The notes beneath the pieces were generated by a model. That model saw nothing but the letters and a program-made list of their open reading frames with translations, ran no database searches and was not told where the DNA came from. Shown here in pieces: positions 34,658-44,554 of a stretch of 64,000 nucleotides of DNA. The stretch covers positions 1 through 64,000 of the forward strand of contig NZ_JNNU01000008.1 of assembly GCF_000732195.1 (NCBI RefSeq), written 5' to 3'. This stretch comes from Neorhizobium vignae (GTDB taxonomy: Bacteria > Pseudomonadota > Alphaproteobacteria > Rhizobiales > Rhizobiaceae). The translations under genes were made by a program, and so were the position numbers. The number at the start of each line of letters is the position of its first letter. The first letter of the stretch is position 1.

Positions 34658-35772
34658 GGCGTCGCACCCTCATGAAGCGCGGCCGGGCGCAACCGTCGGC
34701 CATCTGCCGCAAACAGCCTCAGGCACTCGGGCGCGCAGCTCAGCCACGCTTCTTCACCCGGTGAAAAGTCGCGTCCGTCGCGCTGTTCGACGGTGACCAT
34801 CTCACCGTTCGGAAGGAAGCAATAGAGGTAGCGGGTGCTGCCGAGATATTCGGAGAAATCGACCTTCACGCGCAACGCATCCTCCCTGCGATCTCCCAGC
34901 ATCAGATGTTCGGGGCGGATACCGAGCTTGACGGGGTCCCCTTCAGACAAGCCCGTCAGGGGTTGCTGCAGTGGAATGACCGCCTCGGCCACTCCGATAC
35001 GGTTCCCGGGCAGATAAATCGCATCGACTAAGTTCATGCGAGGTGAGCCGATGAAGCCGGCAACGAAAAGATTGTTGGGATCTTCGTAGACTTCGCGTGG
35101 CGTGCCAACCTGTTCGATGACGCCATCCTTGAGGACGACGATGCGATCCGACAGCGTCATCGCCTCCGTCTGGTCGTGGGTGACGTAGATCATGGTGTTG
35201 CCGAGTTCGCGGTGCAGCCTGGCGATCTCGATGCGCATGCTGACCCGCAGCTCCGCATCCAGATTGCTGAGCGGCTCGTCGAACAGGAATGCAAGCGGCT
35301 TGCGGACGATGGCGCGGCCGATCGCCACGCGCTGGCGCTGTCCGCCGGACAGTTGCCCGGGCCGGCGCTCGAGCAGCGGTTCGATCTTGAGGATCTGGGC
35401 GGCCGCCTGGACCTGAAGCTCGATCTCGTCGCGCGGGGTCTTGGCCATTTCGAGTCCGAAGGACAGGTTTTCCCGGACGTTCATATGGGGATAAAGCGCG
35501 TAGGACTGGAAGACCATCGCGATCCCGCGCCTTGATGGATCGAGATCCGTCACATCGCGACCGGCGATGAGAATGTCGCCAGATGTCACATCTTCAAGGC
35601 CCGCGATCATGCGCAGCAGCGTGGACTTGCCGCAGCCGGATGGCCCGACGAAGACGACGAACTCGCCGCCTTCGATCGTCAGGTCCAGGCCGTGGATAAC
35701 ATCGACCGCTCCAAAACTTTTCCTGACGTCGCGAAGCTCGATCTTCGCCTTTTCCTGTGCGGACCCAGTCAT
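34654..35772 (-). CDS. ABC transporter ATP-binding protein, UgpC/MsmK type
   Basis: 372 residues from the ATG at 35772. Walker [15 protein letters not shown]-loop [12 protein letters not shown], signature [14 protein letters not shown], Walker [12 protein letters not shown], His-loop [10 protein letters not shown], then the TOBE/OB regulatory domain typical of carbohydrate importers (CUT1). It powers the two permeases of this operon. The start overlaps the GH127 stop by four bases; the longer frame has an unrelated leader. Confidence 0.92.
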   Translation of the reverse strand: MTGSAQEKAKIELRDVRKSFGAVDVIHGLDLTIEGGEFVVFVGPSGCGKSTLLRMIAGLEDVTSGDILIAGRDVTDLDPSRRGIAMVFQSYALYPHMNVRENLSFGLEMAKTPRDEIELQVQAAAQILKIEPLLERRPGQLSGGQRQRVAIGRAIVRKPLAFLFDEPLSNLDAELRVSMRIEIARLHRELGNTMIYVTHDQTEAMTLSDRIVVLKDGVIEQVGTPREVYEDPNNLFVAGFIGSPRMNLVDAIYLPGNRIGVAEAVIPLQQPLTGLSEGDPVKLGIRPEHLMLGDRREDALRVKVDFSEYLGSTRYLYCFLPNGEMVTVEQRDGRDFSPGEEAWLSCAPECLRLFAADGRRLRPAALHEGATP

Positions 35773-37712
35773 TTCTGCGCCCTGACCCAGACGAGCATCT
35801 CGCCGGGCTCCCGGTTGTCCCACAGGTAGTATGGCAGGAAACGCGCCGTCGTGTCCTGAAGCGTTGGCTTGCCGGTGTCGTACAGCTTGCCGTGCCAGTC
35901 GCTCCAAACCTCCCGCTTCGCCTTCACGTCGATCGCCACGGCCTTGTCGAACCCGTGGATGGATGCCGTATCGGCCTCGCTGACATCCCTGGTCAGGATC
36001 AGGGAGTGCAGCCCCTTATCGTTGTCGATTTCCTCCGCGCAGTAGATCATCGGGCCACGCGCCAAGGCGACGCGGCCGATATCGGCCCTGACCGCCGGAT
36101 TGGCGTGCAAGGCGCGCACGTCCATCGGGAGATCGAGAACAACCGTTTCGCCGCCCTTCCACAGGCGATCGATCCGCAGATAGCCCTTGTCCTCGACCGC
36201 CGCTGCATCGATGACCTCGCCGTCGACGGACAGCCTTGCCTCGCCGCACCAGCCCGGCATGCGCAATGCCAGCCTGAACGAGGCAGGAGCATCGACTCCG
36301 ATCGTCATCGCGATACGGCCGTCCCAGGGATAGTCGGTGCGCTGGGCAATCGTGACCACCGTGGAGCCCAGCGCCAGTCGGGCGGTACTGTCGCCATAAA
36401 GATGGACCGCCAGTTCATTGGACGAGACGCCGTACATGTAGCTGCCGATCGCGGCCACGGTGCGGGCAATATTCGGCGGGCAGCAGGGGCAGCGATGCCA
36501 TGTCCAGCGATGATGGCCGCCGTTGCTTTCGAGCGGATTGTCGTAGAAGAACGTGGCGCCGTCGGCAGCAAGACCGGAAAGGGCGCCGTTATAGAGCGCC
36601 TGTTCCATGATGTCGGCATAAAGCCGGTCGGGACCGCGTCCCAGCATCCGGCTCGCCCACATGACCAGCCCAACGGCAGCGCAGGTCTCGGCATAGGCAT
36701 TGTGGTTCGGCAGGTCGTAGTAATCGGTGAAGCCTTCGTTGCTTGCAGCCGGGCCGATGCCGCCTGTGACATACATCTGCTTGGTGGTGAGGTCGTCCCA
36801 CAGGATCTTCAGCGCATCGGTGAGGCTGTCGTCGCCAAACTCGGTGGCGACATCCGCCATGCCGGAATAGAGATACATGGCGCGCACCGCATGGCCGATG
36901 ACCTTTGTCTGCTGCCGGACCGGCAGGTGCGACTGGTTGTATTCATAGGTCCGGTGGCGGAACTGCTTCGGGTCCGCCCCGCGCTCCGCCGCCTCCACAT
37001 CGAAATAGTGCGGCTGCTGGCCGCGCTGCTCGATGAAGAAGCGGGCAAGATCGAGATATCTCTGCTCGCCGGTCGCCCGGCCGAGCCGGATCAGGGCCAG
37101 TTCGATCTCTTCATGGCCGCAATAGCCCGGCTTCTGGTTCGGCTGCGGTCCGAACATCCGGTCGATATGGTCGGCATAGCGGCACATCACGTCGAGGAGC
37201 TTGTGCTTGCCGGTCGCATGGAAATAGGCGACGGCAGCCTCGATGAGATGACCCGCGCAATAGAGTTCGTGATGGTCGCGCAGGTTGAGCCAGCGCTTGC
37301 CGGGCTGCATGCGGATGAACCATGAGTTCAGGTAGCCGTCCGGCAATTGCAGCCTGTGGAACATGTCGATGATAGCATCGGTCTTGGCTTCGAGATCGGG
37401 ATTGGGCTTGCGGTAGAGCACATAGGCCGCCGCCTCGATCACCTTTGCGACATCCGAATCCCAGAACATCTGGACATTGACCGTATCGGGCGAACCGTCG
37501 GAGCGCAGGTGGTAGGGCAGCCGCAGTTCGGGCACCGGCCTGTCGGGATCGATCTGGTCGAACATGCCCGCCGCGACGCAGCGATCGTAGAGGATCATGA
37601 CGGTCTTGTCGGCGATCGCGTCGATGCGCTCCCCCCAGAAACCGCGCACGTCGACATCGGGGACTGCGGGCGGGCGAAAGCCGGATACACTTGCTTTATT
37701 GAGATATGTCAT
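35769..37712 (-). CDS. Glycoside hydrolase family 127 (beta-L-arabinofuranosidase-like)
   Basis: 647 residues of the DUF1680/GH127 family. The catalytic zinc site is visible: the Glu-x-Cys pair in [10 protein letters not shown] and the Cys pair in [13 protein letters not shown], one of which is the nucleophile in characterised members. Other blocks: [42 protein letters not shown]. It would release arabinofuranose or a related sugar from a short glycan imported by the neighbouring ABC system, as no signal peptide is seen. Confidence 0.9.
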   Translation of the reverse strand: MTYLNKASVSGFRPPAVPDVDVRGFWGERIDAIADKTVMILYDRCVAAGMFDQIDPDRPVPELRLPYHLRSDGSPDTVNVQMFWDSDVAKVIEAAAYVLYRKPNPDLEAKTDAIIDMFHRLQLPDGYLNSWFIRMQPGKRWLNLRDHHELYCAGHLIEAAVAYFHATGKHKLLDVMCRYADHIDRMFGPQPNQKPGYCGHEEIELALIRLGRATGEQRYLDLARFFIEQRGQQPHYFDVEAAERGADPKQFRHRTYEYNQSHLPVRQQTKVIGHAVRAMYLYSGMADVATEFGDDSLTDALKILWDDLTTKQMYVTGGIGPAASNEGFTDYYDLPNHNAYAETCAAVGLVMWASRMLGRGPDRLYADIMEQALYNGALSGLAADGATFFYDNPLESNGGHHRWTWHRCPCCPPNIARTVAAIGSYMYGVSSNELAVHLYGDSTARLALGSTVVTIAQRTDYPWDGRIAMTIGVDAPASFRLALRMPGWCGEARLSVDGEVIDAAAVEDKGYLRIDRLWKGGETVVLDLPMDVRALHANPAVRADIGRVALARGPMIYCAEEIDNDKGLHSLILTRDVSEADTASIHGFDKAVAIDVKAKREVWSDWHGKLYDTGKPTLQDTTARFLPYYLWDNREPGEMLVWVRAQK

Positions 37713-37743
37713 GGGTCGAAGATCCGTTTGATTTCTGGTTGCT

Positions 37744-38604
37744 TTACTTGACGGCGCCCGCGGTCAGGCCGCGGATGTAGTAGTGCTGCAGTCCGAGGAA
37801 GAGCACGAGGCATGGCGCCATCATCAGCGTCACACCCGACTGCACCGCACCCCAGTCGATCGTGCCGAACTGGCCCGAACGCACGGCCGCCATCAGCACC
37901 GGGAGGGTGTATTTGTTCTGGTCGGTGAGCAGGATCAGCGCCGCCAGGAATTCGTTCCAGGATGCGAGGAAGGCGAAGATCGCGACCGTGACGACGCCCG
38001 GCAGCACCAGCGGCAGCATGATGCGATAGAGGACGGCGAAGATCGAAGCCCCGTCCACGCGGGCCGCATCCTCGATCTCCTTCGGCACCGCATCGAACGC
38101 GTTGCGCATCATGAATATCGAGAACGGCAATTGCAGCGTCACATAAACCAGGACGATACCGGTCAAGGTATTCTGCAGCCCGAGCTTGGTCAGGATCAGG
38201 AACAGCGGCGTCAGAATGGACTGAAACGGGATCATGACAGTCGAGATGATTAGAACGAACAGCATGTTTTTGAACGGAAAATGAAACCGCGAGAAGCCGT
38301 AGCCCGCCAGCAGGCTGACGGTGACGGACGCCACCACGGTTGCAAGGGCCACCGTCAGGCTGTTGCCCGCATAGGTCCAGATGCCCGAACCATATTTCGC
38401 AAGGTTTTCATAGCTCTGCACGCTGAAGCCGTCGACCGGCCATGGCGGCAGCGGCGGTTGCCTAGCTTCGACGGAAGGCTTGAAGCTGACGAGCACGCTC
38501 CAGGCAAGCGGCGCCAGGAAAAGAAAGGCGGCGACGATGCCGAAGCCGTTATAGCGCAGGGAGGCGTATAGATGGCGCGCTGACGCGCTGCGGCGAGCGG
38601 ACAT
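37744..38604 (-). CDS. ABC sugar transporter permease, MalG type
   Basis: 286 residues with six membrane helices. The permease EAA motif reads EIEDAARVDGASIFAVLYRI. It is the second membrane subunit of a CUT1 importer. The start ATG at 38604 overlaps the stop of the first permease by one base. It ends 31 bases before the GH127 gene. Confidence 0.92.
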   Translation of the reverse strand: MSARRSASARHLYASLRYNGFGIVAAFLFLAPLAWSVLVSFKPSVEARQPPLPPWPVDGFSVQSYENLAKYGSGIWTYAGNSLTVALATVVASVTVSLLAGYGFSRFHFPFKNMLFVLIISTVMIPFQSILTPLFLILTKLGLQNTLTGIVLVYVTLQLPFSIFMMRNAFDAVPKEIEDAARVDGASIFAVLYRIMLPLVLPGVVTVAIFAFLASWNEFLAALILLTDQNKYTLPVLMAAVRSGQFGTIDWGAVQSGVTLMMAPCLVLFLGLQHYYIRGLTAGAVK

Positions 38605-39530
38605 TACATGCCCTCCGGGGTGCGCAGCAGCCGCAGCTGTACAACGCTGATGAAGACGAGGATGACCAGCAGGACCATGGAAAGTGCGGCGCCGTATCCG
38701 AGGCGGAAGGAGCCGAAGGACTGGCTGAATATCCAGTAGACCGCCGTCACCGTGCGGTTCTGCGGCCCGCCATCGGCAATGATGTAGAACTGGTCGAAGG
38801 CCAGCATGGAGCCCGAAACGGAAAGAATGAGCGCAAGCGCGATCGTGCGACGCATAAGGGGAAGCGTGATCCGGCGAAACCGCTGCCACGAGGAGGCGCC
38901 GTCGATACGGGCGGCCTCCTGCACCTCAGTCGAGATGCCCTGCAGGCCGGTCAGCAGGATGATCATGTTGAAGCCGGCGGTTTTCCAGACGACCATGATG
39001 ATAATCGACCAGAAGGTCGTGTCAAAATCGGCCAGCAGGTTGATGCGTTTCGCCATCAAACCCAGATATTCGGCGGCTGGAGAGAAAAGCCCAGAATCGA
39101 CATCGAGAAGCCATGCCCAGAGCAGGCTGGCAGAGCCGAACCCGACGACCACGGGCAGGAAAAAAGCGGTGCGATAGAATTTCGTGAACCGGTGAGCCTT
39201 GTCGGCGAACAGGGCCAGAGGAAAGGCAACAGCGAAGATCGCAATGGTGACGACCACGGTGTAGTAGACAGTGAAGCGCATCGAAGACCAGAACTGCGCG
39301 TCCTGCGTCAGCCTGACATAGTTATCGATGCCGATGAACCGTGGCCGGCCGAGCAAGGGCCAGTTGTGCAGCGACATCCAGAAAGCCATTCCAAGCGGAA
39401 TGACGAAGAAGGTGGCGACCAGGATCAGTGCCGGAGCGATGAAGAGAAGCCCGGCAAACTGCTTGCGCCGATTCCTCACGCTTTTGCGGCGGATGGGCGC
39501 GCCATCATGGATTTTCTGTGAATTGATCAT
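38604..39530 (-). CDS. ABC sugar transporter permease, MalF type
   Basis: 308 residues, six membrane helices after a basic N-terminus; the EAA loop is STEVQEAARIDGASSWQRFR followed by ITLPLM. The start at 39530 (MINSQKIHDGAPIRRK) is used; an upstream extension has the composition of non-coding sequence. It lies 92 bases after the binding-protein gene. Confidence 0.9.
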   Translation of the reverse strand: MINSQKIHDGAPIRRKSVRNRRKQFAGLLFIAPALILVATFFVIPLGMAFWMSLHNWPLLGRPRFIGIDNYVRLTQDAQFWSSMRFTVYYTVVVTIAIFAVAFPLALFADKAHRFTKFYRTAFFLPVVVGFGSASLLWAWLLDVDSGLFSPAAEYLGLMAKRINLLADFDTTFWSIIIMVVWKTAGFNMIILLTGLQGISTEVQEAARIDGASSWQRFRRITLPLMRRTIALALILSVSGSMLAFDQFYIIADGGPQNRTVTAVYWIFSQSFGSFRLGYGAALSMVLLVILVFISVVQLRLLRTPEGM

Positions 39531-39622
39531 TGGCTCTCGTCCATTGGTATCCCGGGCCGGCCCGGACGGAAGATCCCGCGCGGGCCGGCAGCCAAAGCTG
39601 GGAGAGATCTCCCGGACGTGTA

Positions 39623-40867
39623 TCAATCGGCTTCGTCGAGGATGGCCTGCATCGCTGCCTGGGCCTTGGTGACCGACCCCTTGACGTCATCACCGAAAAA
39701 CACCTCGTTCAGCATCTGCTTCCATGGACCGGTGCTGCTGTTGATGATGTCGTTGTAGACGGGCGATGACGGGGTGCGGCCGATCTTCAAGGCTTCCGTT
39801 GCCACCTGATAGCGCTGGTCCAGCGACTTGACCGCTTCGGCGGCGACATCGTCGCGGGTGGGCAGACTGCCGAGCTTGGCGAGGAGCGTCTGTCCCTCAA
39901 GCGAGTAGACGAATTCCAGGAACTCTTTTGCCGCCGGCGCATTGTCGCGGCCCGCGGTGACCACGAAATTGTCGCCGCCGCCGAACGAGGCCTTGCCACC
40001 GTCCTTGCCGGGGATGAAGGTGACGCCGAACTCCACTGTGGGATAGTTCTTGACCAGATTGCCGATCGCAAAAGCCCCGATGGGGGACAGGCCGATCTTG
40101 TCGGTGGCAAAACCGCCAAAGAAGTTCTTGCCCGAGTCCGTCTTAGCGCTCTCCGGCACGTAGCCTTTCGCGACCAGATCACGATAGAAGTTGATCGCAT
40201 CGTACATCTGGGGCGAATCGAGCGTCGCGCGTTTCCCGCCGTCGACCAGGATGTCGCCGCCGGAAGCCCAGATCAGCGGCATGAAGGTGAAGGCGTTGCA
40301 GCCGCCGCACGCGCCTGCGAAGTAGAAGCCGCGGATATCGCCGCCGAGCGCGTTGACCTTGCTTGCGGCCGCTTCGATCTCCGCCCAGTTGGTCGGTCCC
40401 TTTTCGGGGTCAAGACCGGCCTGTTTGAACAGTTTCTTGTTCCAGAGAAGGACCGAGGCGTCAGCCGACATCGGCATCGCATAGATGCGCCCCTCGAAGG
40501 TTCCGGTACCGATATGGGCCTTCGAGAGATGCTCGAAATACGGCAGGCTTTTCGCCACGTCGGTCAGGTCTTCCAGTGCACCGGACTTTGCAAAGGCTGG
40601 GCCGTAGACGAGGTCAAGTGAAACGAAATCCGGGGCCGAACCGCCAGCTGCCGCGGTCGCATATTTCTGCACCATTTCCGCCGAAGGCACGATCTGCAGT
40701 TCTATCTGCGTCTTGTGCGACGCGTTGAACGCGTCGATCAATGCCGGCATGAATGCCTCGCTGCTGGAGCGCGACCACATGGTCAGCTTTTCCTGCGCGA
40801 ACGCGGATGTCGATAGTGTAGTCGCCAGTGCGGTGGCAGCAAGTGCCACGATCTTGAGCAGCTTCAT
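39623..40867 (-). CDS. ABC transporter extracellular solute-binding protein
   Basis: 414 residues: signal peptide MKLLKIVALAATALATTLST...AFA, then EKLTMWSRSSSEAFMPALID, SADASVLLWNKKLFKQAGLD and PEKGPTNWAEIEAAASKVNA, the pattern of CUT1 (family 1) sugar-binding proteins. It acts in the periplasm and delivers sugar to the permeases. GGGAGGAG precedes the ATG. The substrate cannot be read, but the GH127 gene hints at an arabinose-containing oligosaccharide. Confidence 0.92.
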   Translation of the reverse strand: MKLLKIVALAATALATTLSTSAFAQEKLTMWSRSSSEAFMPALIDAFNASHKTQIELQIVPSAEMVQKYATAAAGGSAPDFVSLDLVYGPAFAKSGALEDLTDVAKSLPYFEHLSKAHIGTGTFEGRIYAMPMSADASVLLWNKKLFKQAGLDPEKGPTNWAEIEAAASKVNALGGDIRGFYFAGACGGCNAFTFMPLIWASGGDILVDGGKRATLDSPQMYDAINFYRDLVAKGYVPESAKTDSGKNFFGGFATDKIGLSPIGAFAIGNLVKNYPTVEFGVTFIPGKDGGKASFGGGDNFVVTAGRDNAPAAKEFLEFVYSLEGQTLLAKLGSLPTRDDVAAEAVKSLDQRYQVATEALKIGRTPSSPVYNDIINSSTGPWKQMLNEVFFGDDVKGSVTKAQAAMQAILDEAD

Positions 40868-40934
40868 GATTAGGTCTCCTCCCTAAAAAGCCGTTATCGG
40901 ATTGGTTTGGCCTGTTATTCCCTTTGCCAAGTCG

Positions 40935-41945
40935 TCATGAGCCGCGAACCACCAGCGTGCACGGCAACTTCCAAAGCCCCTGTTCGACGGCTTCGCCGTT
41001 CACAAGACGCAGGAGCGCCTGTCCGGCCTGTCGTCCGAGTTCCTTCAAATTCATGTCCACGGTGGTAAGCGGCGGCCGGGTTTGTTCGGCGACAATCTCC
41101 CAATTGTCGAAACCGACAACCGACACCTGGGCGGGGACGCCCACCCCCCGCTCGCGTAATGCATCGATTACACCGCGGGCGATCTGGTCGTTGCCGCAGA
41201 ATATCCCGTCCGGTTGCGCGTCCCCCGACCACAGCATCGCCACCGCCTCGTGACCCCACCGCTCGGACCAGTCGCCTTGCAGAATAGCTGCATCGGACAC
41301 AGGCAGGCCTGCACGGTCCAGCGCCTCTGAGAAGGCAGCGGCACGCTCCTGAACCACTCGAAAAGCTCCCGGCCCGGTGATGTGGACGATCCGCTGGCGC
41401 CGCTCCGCAATGAGGTGCTGTACGGCCTCATCCGCGCCCTGCCGATCGTTCGGCAGCAGCGTCACCGCATCGGCCGGCCCTGCAGTCAGCGCATAGACGA
41501 CAGGAACCGACAGTTTCGAAAGATCCACCGGCAGCGGCTTATCGATCCGCTTGCCGGTCGCAATGATGCCGTCGACCTGCTTGTCCAGCATGGCATCCAC
41601 GTGAATCTTGGCGAGTTCGGGATTGTCCTCCACGGTACACAGGAAGACCGATACGCCATGATCGATCAGACCCTCAGAGATACCGGCCATCACCGGAAGG
41701 GTAAATCGGCCGTATGTGTCATTGGTTAGCAGCCCGACGGTAAAGCTGCGCTTGCTGGTTAGGCTTTTCGCCAAAACGTTCGGCCGGAAACCCATTTCCT
41801 GAGCCACGCGTCTGATGCGGGCGCGGGTATCAGCAGACATGCGGCCGGTATCGTTCAGCGCCTTGGATGCAGTCGCGATACTCACGCCCGCTGCGGCGGC
41901 GACGTCATGGAGGGTGACCCTCCCAGCAAAATCCACGCCTGCCAA
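40935..41945 (-). CDS. LacI-family transcriptional regulator
   Basis: About 336 residues. The N-terminal helix-turn-helix and hinge are VTLHDVAAAAGVSIATASKA, LNDTGRMSADTRARI and RPNVLAKSL; the sugar-binding domain follows (VGLLTNDTYGRFTLPVMAGI, FCGNDQIARGVIDALRERGV). The start is placed at TTG 41945, seven bases after GGAG, with GTG 41936 as alternative; earlier starts would run through the operator. It heads the catabolic operon and is expected to repress it, itself included. Confidence 0.88.
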   Translation of the reverse strand: MAGVDFAGRVTLHDVAAAAGVSIATASKALNDTGRMSADTRARIRRVAQEMGFRPNVLAKSLTSKRSFTVGLLTNDTYGRFTLPVMAGISEGLIDHGVSVFLCTVEDNPELAKIHVDAMLDKQVDGIIATGKRIDKPLPVDLSKLSVPVVYALTAGPADAVTLLPNDRQGADEAVQHLIAERRQRIVHITGPGAFRVVQERAAAFSEALDRAGLPVSDAAILQGDWSERWGHEAVAMLWSGDAQPDGIFCGNDQIARGVIDALRERGVGVPAQVSVVGFDNWEIVAEQTRPPLTTVDMNLKELGRQAGQALLRLVNGEAVEQGLWKLPCTLVVRGS

Positions 41946-41959
41946 ACCGTATCTCCGTT

Positions 41960-41977
41960 TGAGAAACCGTTTTCTCA
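41960..41977. promoter_or_regulatory. LacI-type operator 1
   Basis: TGAGAAAC-CG-TTTTCTCA: an 18-base near-perfect palindrome with central CG, the usual LacI/GalR operator form. It lies 15 bases upstream of the proposed LacI start codon. Operator 2 is a sister site 43 bases away. Confidence 0.72.
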
Positions 41978-42002
41978 AAACAATATACCGCACATTCTCA
42001 GA

Positions 42003-42020
42003 TGAGAAAAGGGTTTCTCA
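42003..42020. promoter_or_regulatory. LacI-type operator 2
   Basis: TGAGAAAA-GG-GTTTCTCA, the same half-sites as operator 1 with GG in the centre. The centre-to-centre distance of 43 bases (about four helical turns) suits cooperative binding or looping across the promoter. Confidence 0.68.
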
Positions 42021-42049
42021 GAAATATCTTCCGTTGGGGGTGAATAGGA

Positions 42050-42440
42050 TGTCCGACGCACATATTTGGCGATTGTCTCCGCCGCGCCGATCGGCTCCTG
42101 AAAGTTCTTCGCCGCCTCGACAAGGTCCGGAGTGCGCAACGATACGATGGGTTCTGCCATCCGCCCAAACAGTTGATCCGACGTCGGCCGATCTCCGGGC
42201 CGTACCGCAGTGTTAACGGTGCCCGTGGCATTGCGGAAAGTTCACGGACAGTGTCGACACCCATGACACGCAACCCGTGGATTGTGTCGGGCGCAAGCCG
42301 CAGACAGTGGATTGGTAGGCCGGTGACCGATTTCTCAACACCACCCACCGGAACGACGGTCGTTTCCGGGGCCAGAACAAGATTAGTGCGAAATCGTACG
42401 CTAGCCGCGAAGGTGATGCTCGAGATCGATATGCATCCCC
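42050..42440 (-). pseudogene. imuB: ImuB-like Y-family polymerase relic
   Basis: Two minus-strand frames read TGLPIHCLRLAPDTIHGLRV, LSAMPRAPLTLRYGPEIGRR and RMAEPIVSLRTPDLVEAAKN, FQEPIGAAETIAKYV, in the order found in the central part of ImuB (helix-hairpin-helix region and after). The start and end of the gene are missing and there is one frame change near 42150. No imuA or dnaE2 is nearby. Confidence 0.6.
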
Positions 42441-42606
42441 AAAACTGGGTTCTAAATTGCATTTCACCCTGAAACTTCGTATTTCAGCACAGGCGGCAAA
42501 CTACGGAAAACATGCACGAATTCGGTTAGACCAGATGAGCGATTTTTGGCGGCAAAGCCGCTAGGTTTTCCTTGCTGAGCCAATATTGGTTTCGAAGGGA
42601 AAAGCC

Positions 42607-42980
42607 ATGGAGAAAATAGTTTATGTAGGCCTCGACGTTCATGCTGACACGATAGCTGTCGCCATTGCTGACGACGGTCGGAATCGAGAGATCCGATTTC
42701 ACGGTGTGATTGAAAATACTGCAGATAGTGTTCTACGTCTCACCAAGCGGCTTGTTGCCGCAAACACCCAACCCATCTTCTGCTATGAAGCAGGCCCATG
42801 CGGATACGGTCTGCATCGCTTGCTCACGAAGCTTGGATTTGATTGTGCTGTCGTCTCTCCGGCCATGATCCCTCGTCGTGCAGGCGACCGGATCAAAACC
42901 GATCGACGCGATGCGGAAATGCTGGCGCGGCTGTGGCGAGCAGGCGAATTGACCCCGGTCTGGACACCGGATGACACCAA
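42607..42980 (+). pseudogene. IS110-family transposase fragment
   Basis: About 125 N-terminal residues with the DEDD catalytic set: YVGLDVHADTIAVAIAD, FCYEAGPCGYGLHRLL, KTDRRDAEMLARLWRAGELT. It breaks off at about 42980 where the sequence becomes a treZ fragment on the other strand. A perfect hairpin GCGGC-AAA-GCCGC (42549-42561) lies in the upstream end region of the element. Confidence 0.8.
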
Positions 42981-43391
42981 TCGCTGCAAGATGGGCAACC
43001 CTTCGATCACTGCCCGGAACGTTCCTGCTGACGTGAAAGAGCCGACATGAAGCTCGTAGATGACGCTCTCTTCCCAGGGACGTCCCGACCAGTCATGGGC
43101 TTTCCATTCGAATGAGGTGAGATCGACGACTTCACTCGGGCCATGGACGTCTTCAGGCTGATGGCGAGATGCCGGGTCCGGCACTTCGGACCCGTTCGGC
43201 AACATGAATCTATAACGGATGCCTGGCCCGACACCATCAACGTGACAACGATGCCATCCGTCGTCGCTACGCTCCATTGATGGAGGTTGGTTTCCCTCGA
43301 TTATGAGAGAGACGTCTTCTACCAGGGGAGCCCAGATCCGGAACTCCACCCCATCCTCCAACACAAGCGGTCCAAATGCGTAGTCTGTCAA
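42975..43391 (-). pseudogene. treZ: TreZ (malto-oligosyltrehalose trehalohydrolase) N-terminal fragment
   Basis: About 138 residues: DYAFGPLVLEDGVEFRIWAP, VEDVSLIIEGNQPPSMERSD, GIRYRFMLPNGSEVPDPASR and VIYELHVGSFTSAGTFRAVI. This is the E-set domain and the very start of the barrel; TreZ is normally close to 600 residues. The IS110 fragment cuts it at about 42980. A TTG at 43391 after GAAGG is the likely start. Confidence 0.8.
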
Positions 43392-43426
43392 AACGTCACC
43401 TTCTTTATCTCGAATGATATCCGTAC

Positions 43427-44207
43427 CTAGCGGAGTAGACCTTGACCGCCGTCGACCCAGATCGGAGAGCCGGTAATGTGCCGGGATCTTTCCGACGCCA
43501 GGAAGACGATGACTTCGGCGACGTCTTCGCTTCGGCCCGGACGCCCACCGGTGATGGGAACCTGCCCGTCGGGCCAAACGACCGGTATCGCCGTCTCGTC
43601 TTCTCCTCTAAGCTTGGTATTCGCCTCGATATTCGTCTCGATCTCACCGGGGCACACGGCATTGATTCGAATCTGGTGGCGCGCCAGCTCCAGCGCGAGT
43701 TGCTGCACCATTGCGACCTGCCCCGCTTTAGTGGCCGTGTACGCCGTCGCGCCTGGGGTCGTAAATGTCCTCGTCCCGTTGATCGAAGACACAACAATCA
43801 TTGAGCCGCCGCCCGAGTGCTTAAGCTCGGGCACGGTCGTGCGGATCGTCAAAAACGTGCCAGTAAAGATTGACCGAGATCGTGTCGTTCCATTCCGATA
43901 GCTTCAGATCGTCTATCGGCGCCCATACGCCGTTGATGCCGGCGTTGGCGACAACAACATCGAGCCTCCCATACTGCTTTACGAGCTGGGCCACGGCCGC
44001 AGACATCTGTTCTTCGACAGATATATCGGCGAGGAGCGAAATCGCGTCGCCGTCAGCGTCCGCAATTTCCTCGACAACTGATGCAATCTCATCCTGAGTG
44101 TGGCCCAGCGCGTCGATCTTGTATCCCTCCCTGGCGAGTGCGAGCGCAGCGGCTTTGCCAATACCCGAACCAGCTCCGGTGACGAGAGCAACGGCTGACT
44201 TCATCAT
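43427..44207 (-). pseudogene. SDR oxidoreductase with one frameshift
   Basis: The N-terminal frame has VALVTGAGSGIGKAAALALA, VVVANAGINGVWAPIDDLKL; the second frame continues with VVSSINGTRTFTTPGATAYT, ATKAGQVAMVQQLALELARH and a final TGSPIWVDGGQG. One extra T near 43868 in VNLTGTFLTIRTTV breaks it. All SDR motifs (TGxxxGIG, NAG, S-Y-K) are otherwise intact, so the break is either recent or a sequencing error. An exact EcfG promoter precedes it. Confidence 0.8.
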
Positions 44208-44236
44208 GAACTCCTTGGGATGAAAGAGGATCTGAA

Positions 44237-44261
44237 AACCTTCGGCCTCGATGCGAGTTCC
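44237..44261 (-). promoter_or_regulatory. EcfG-type promoter
   Basis: Minus strand: GGAAC (44261-44257), 17 bases, GTT (44239-44237), 30 bases upstream of the SDR start. Confidence 0.76.
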
Positions 44262-44280
44262 GGACGCAACGAAGGTAACT

Positions 44281-44505
44281 CTACCTGCCGCCGATCTGAA
44301 CCCAAAGCAGCGTCCATCGCTCGTCCGGATCAGCGCAAGATTTGTAATATCCTTGCCCGTCTGACTGCATCAGCAGGGTGCGGGCTATGATCTCTCTGGA
44401 AGGAGAGGCTCCAGGAAGGCCGGAGCTATCCAGGAAGCTCTCGAGCTCCGCTAAGCTGCCAATCTTCTCGGTATCGGGCCTACCGGGTGCGGATATTTTC
44501 TAGGC
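44281..44505 (-). other. Protein-like open frame without start codon
   Basis: The frame reads GSLAELESFLDSSGLPGASP, REIIARTLLMQSDGQGYYKS, DERWTLLWVQIGGR before a stop; composition is protein-like but no ATG or GTG start exists upstream of the conserved-looking part. Probably the tail of a lost gene. Two copies of AGGCGTATAA (44502-44511, 44514-44523) mark its upstream edge. Confidence 0.25.
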
Positions 44506-44554
44506 GTATAACCAGGCGTATAAGTTGATGCCTGCATCTGTTGAGTATCCCGCG

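Noticed and set aside
35757..37325. 522-codon plus-strand open frame opposite the GH127 gene
   Set aside because: The GH127 gene on the minus strand has all its catalytic motifs and operon overlaps; the opposite frame has no recognisable domain.
42549..42561. GCGGC-AAA-GCCGC hairpin as a terminator
   Set aside because: It lies at the upstream end of the IS110 fragment and is better explained as a subterminal feature of the element.
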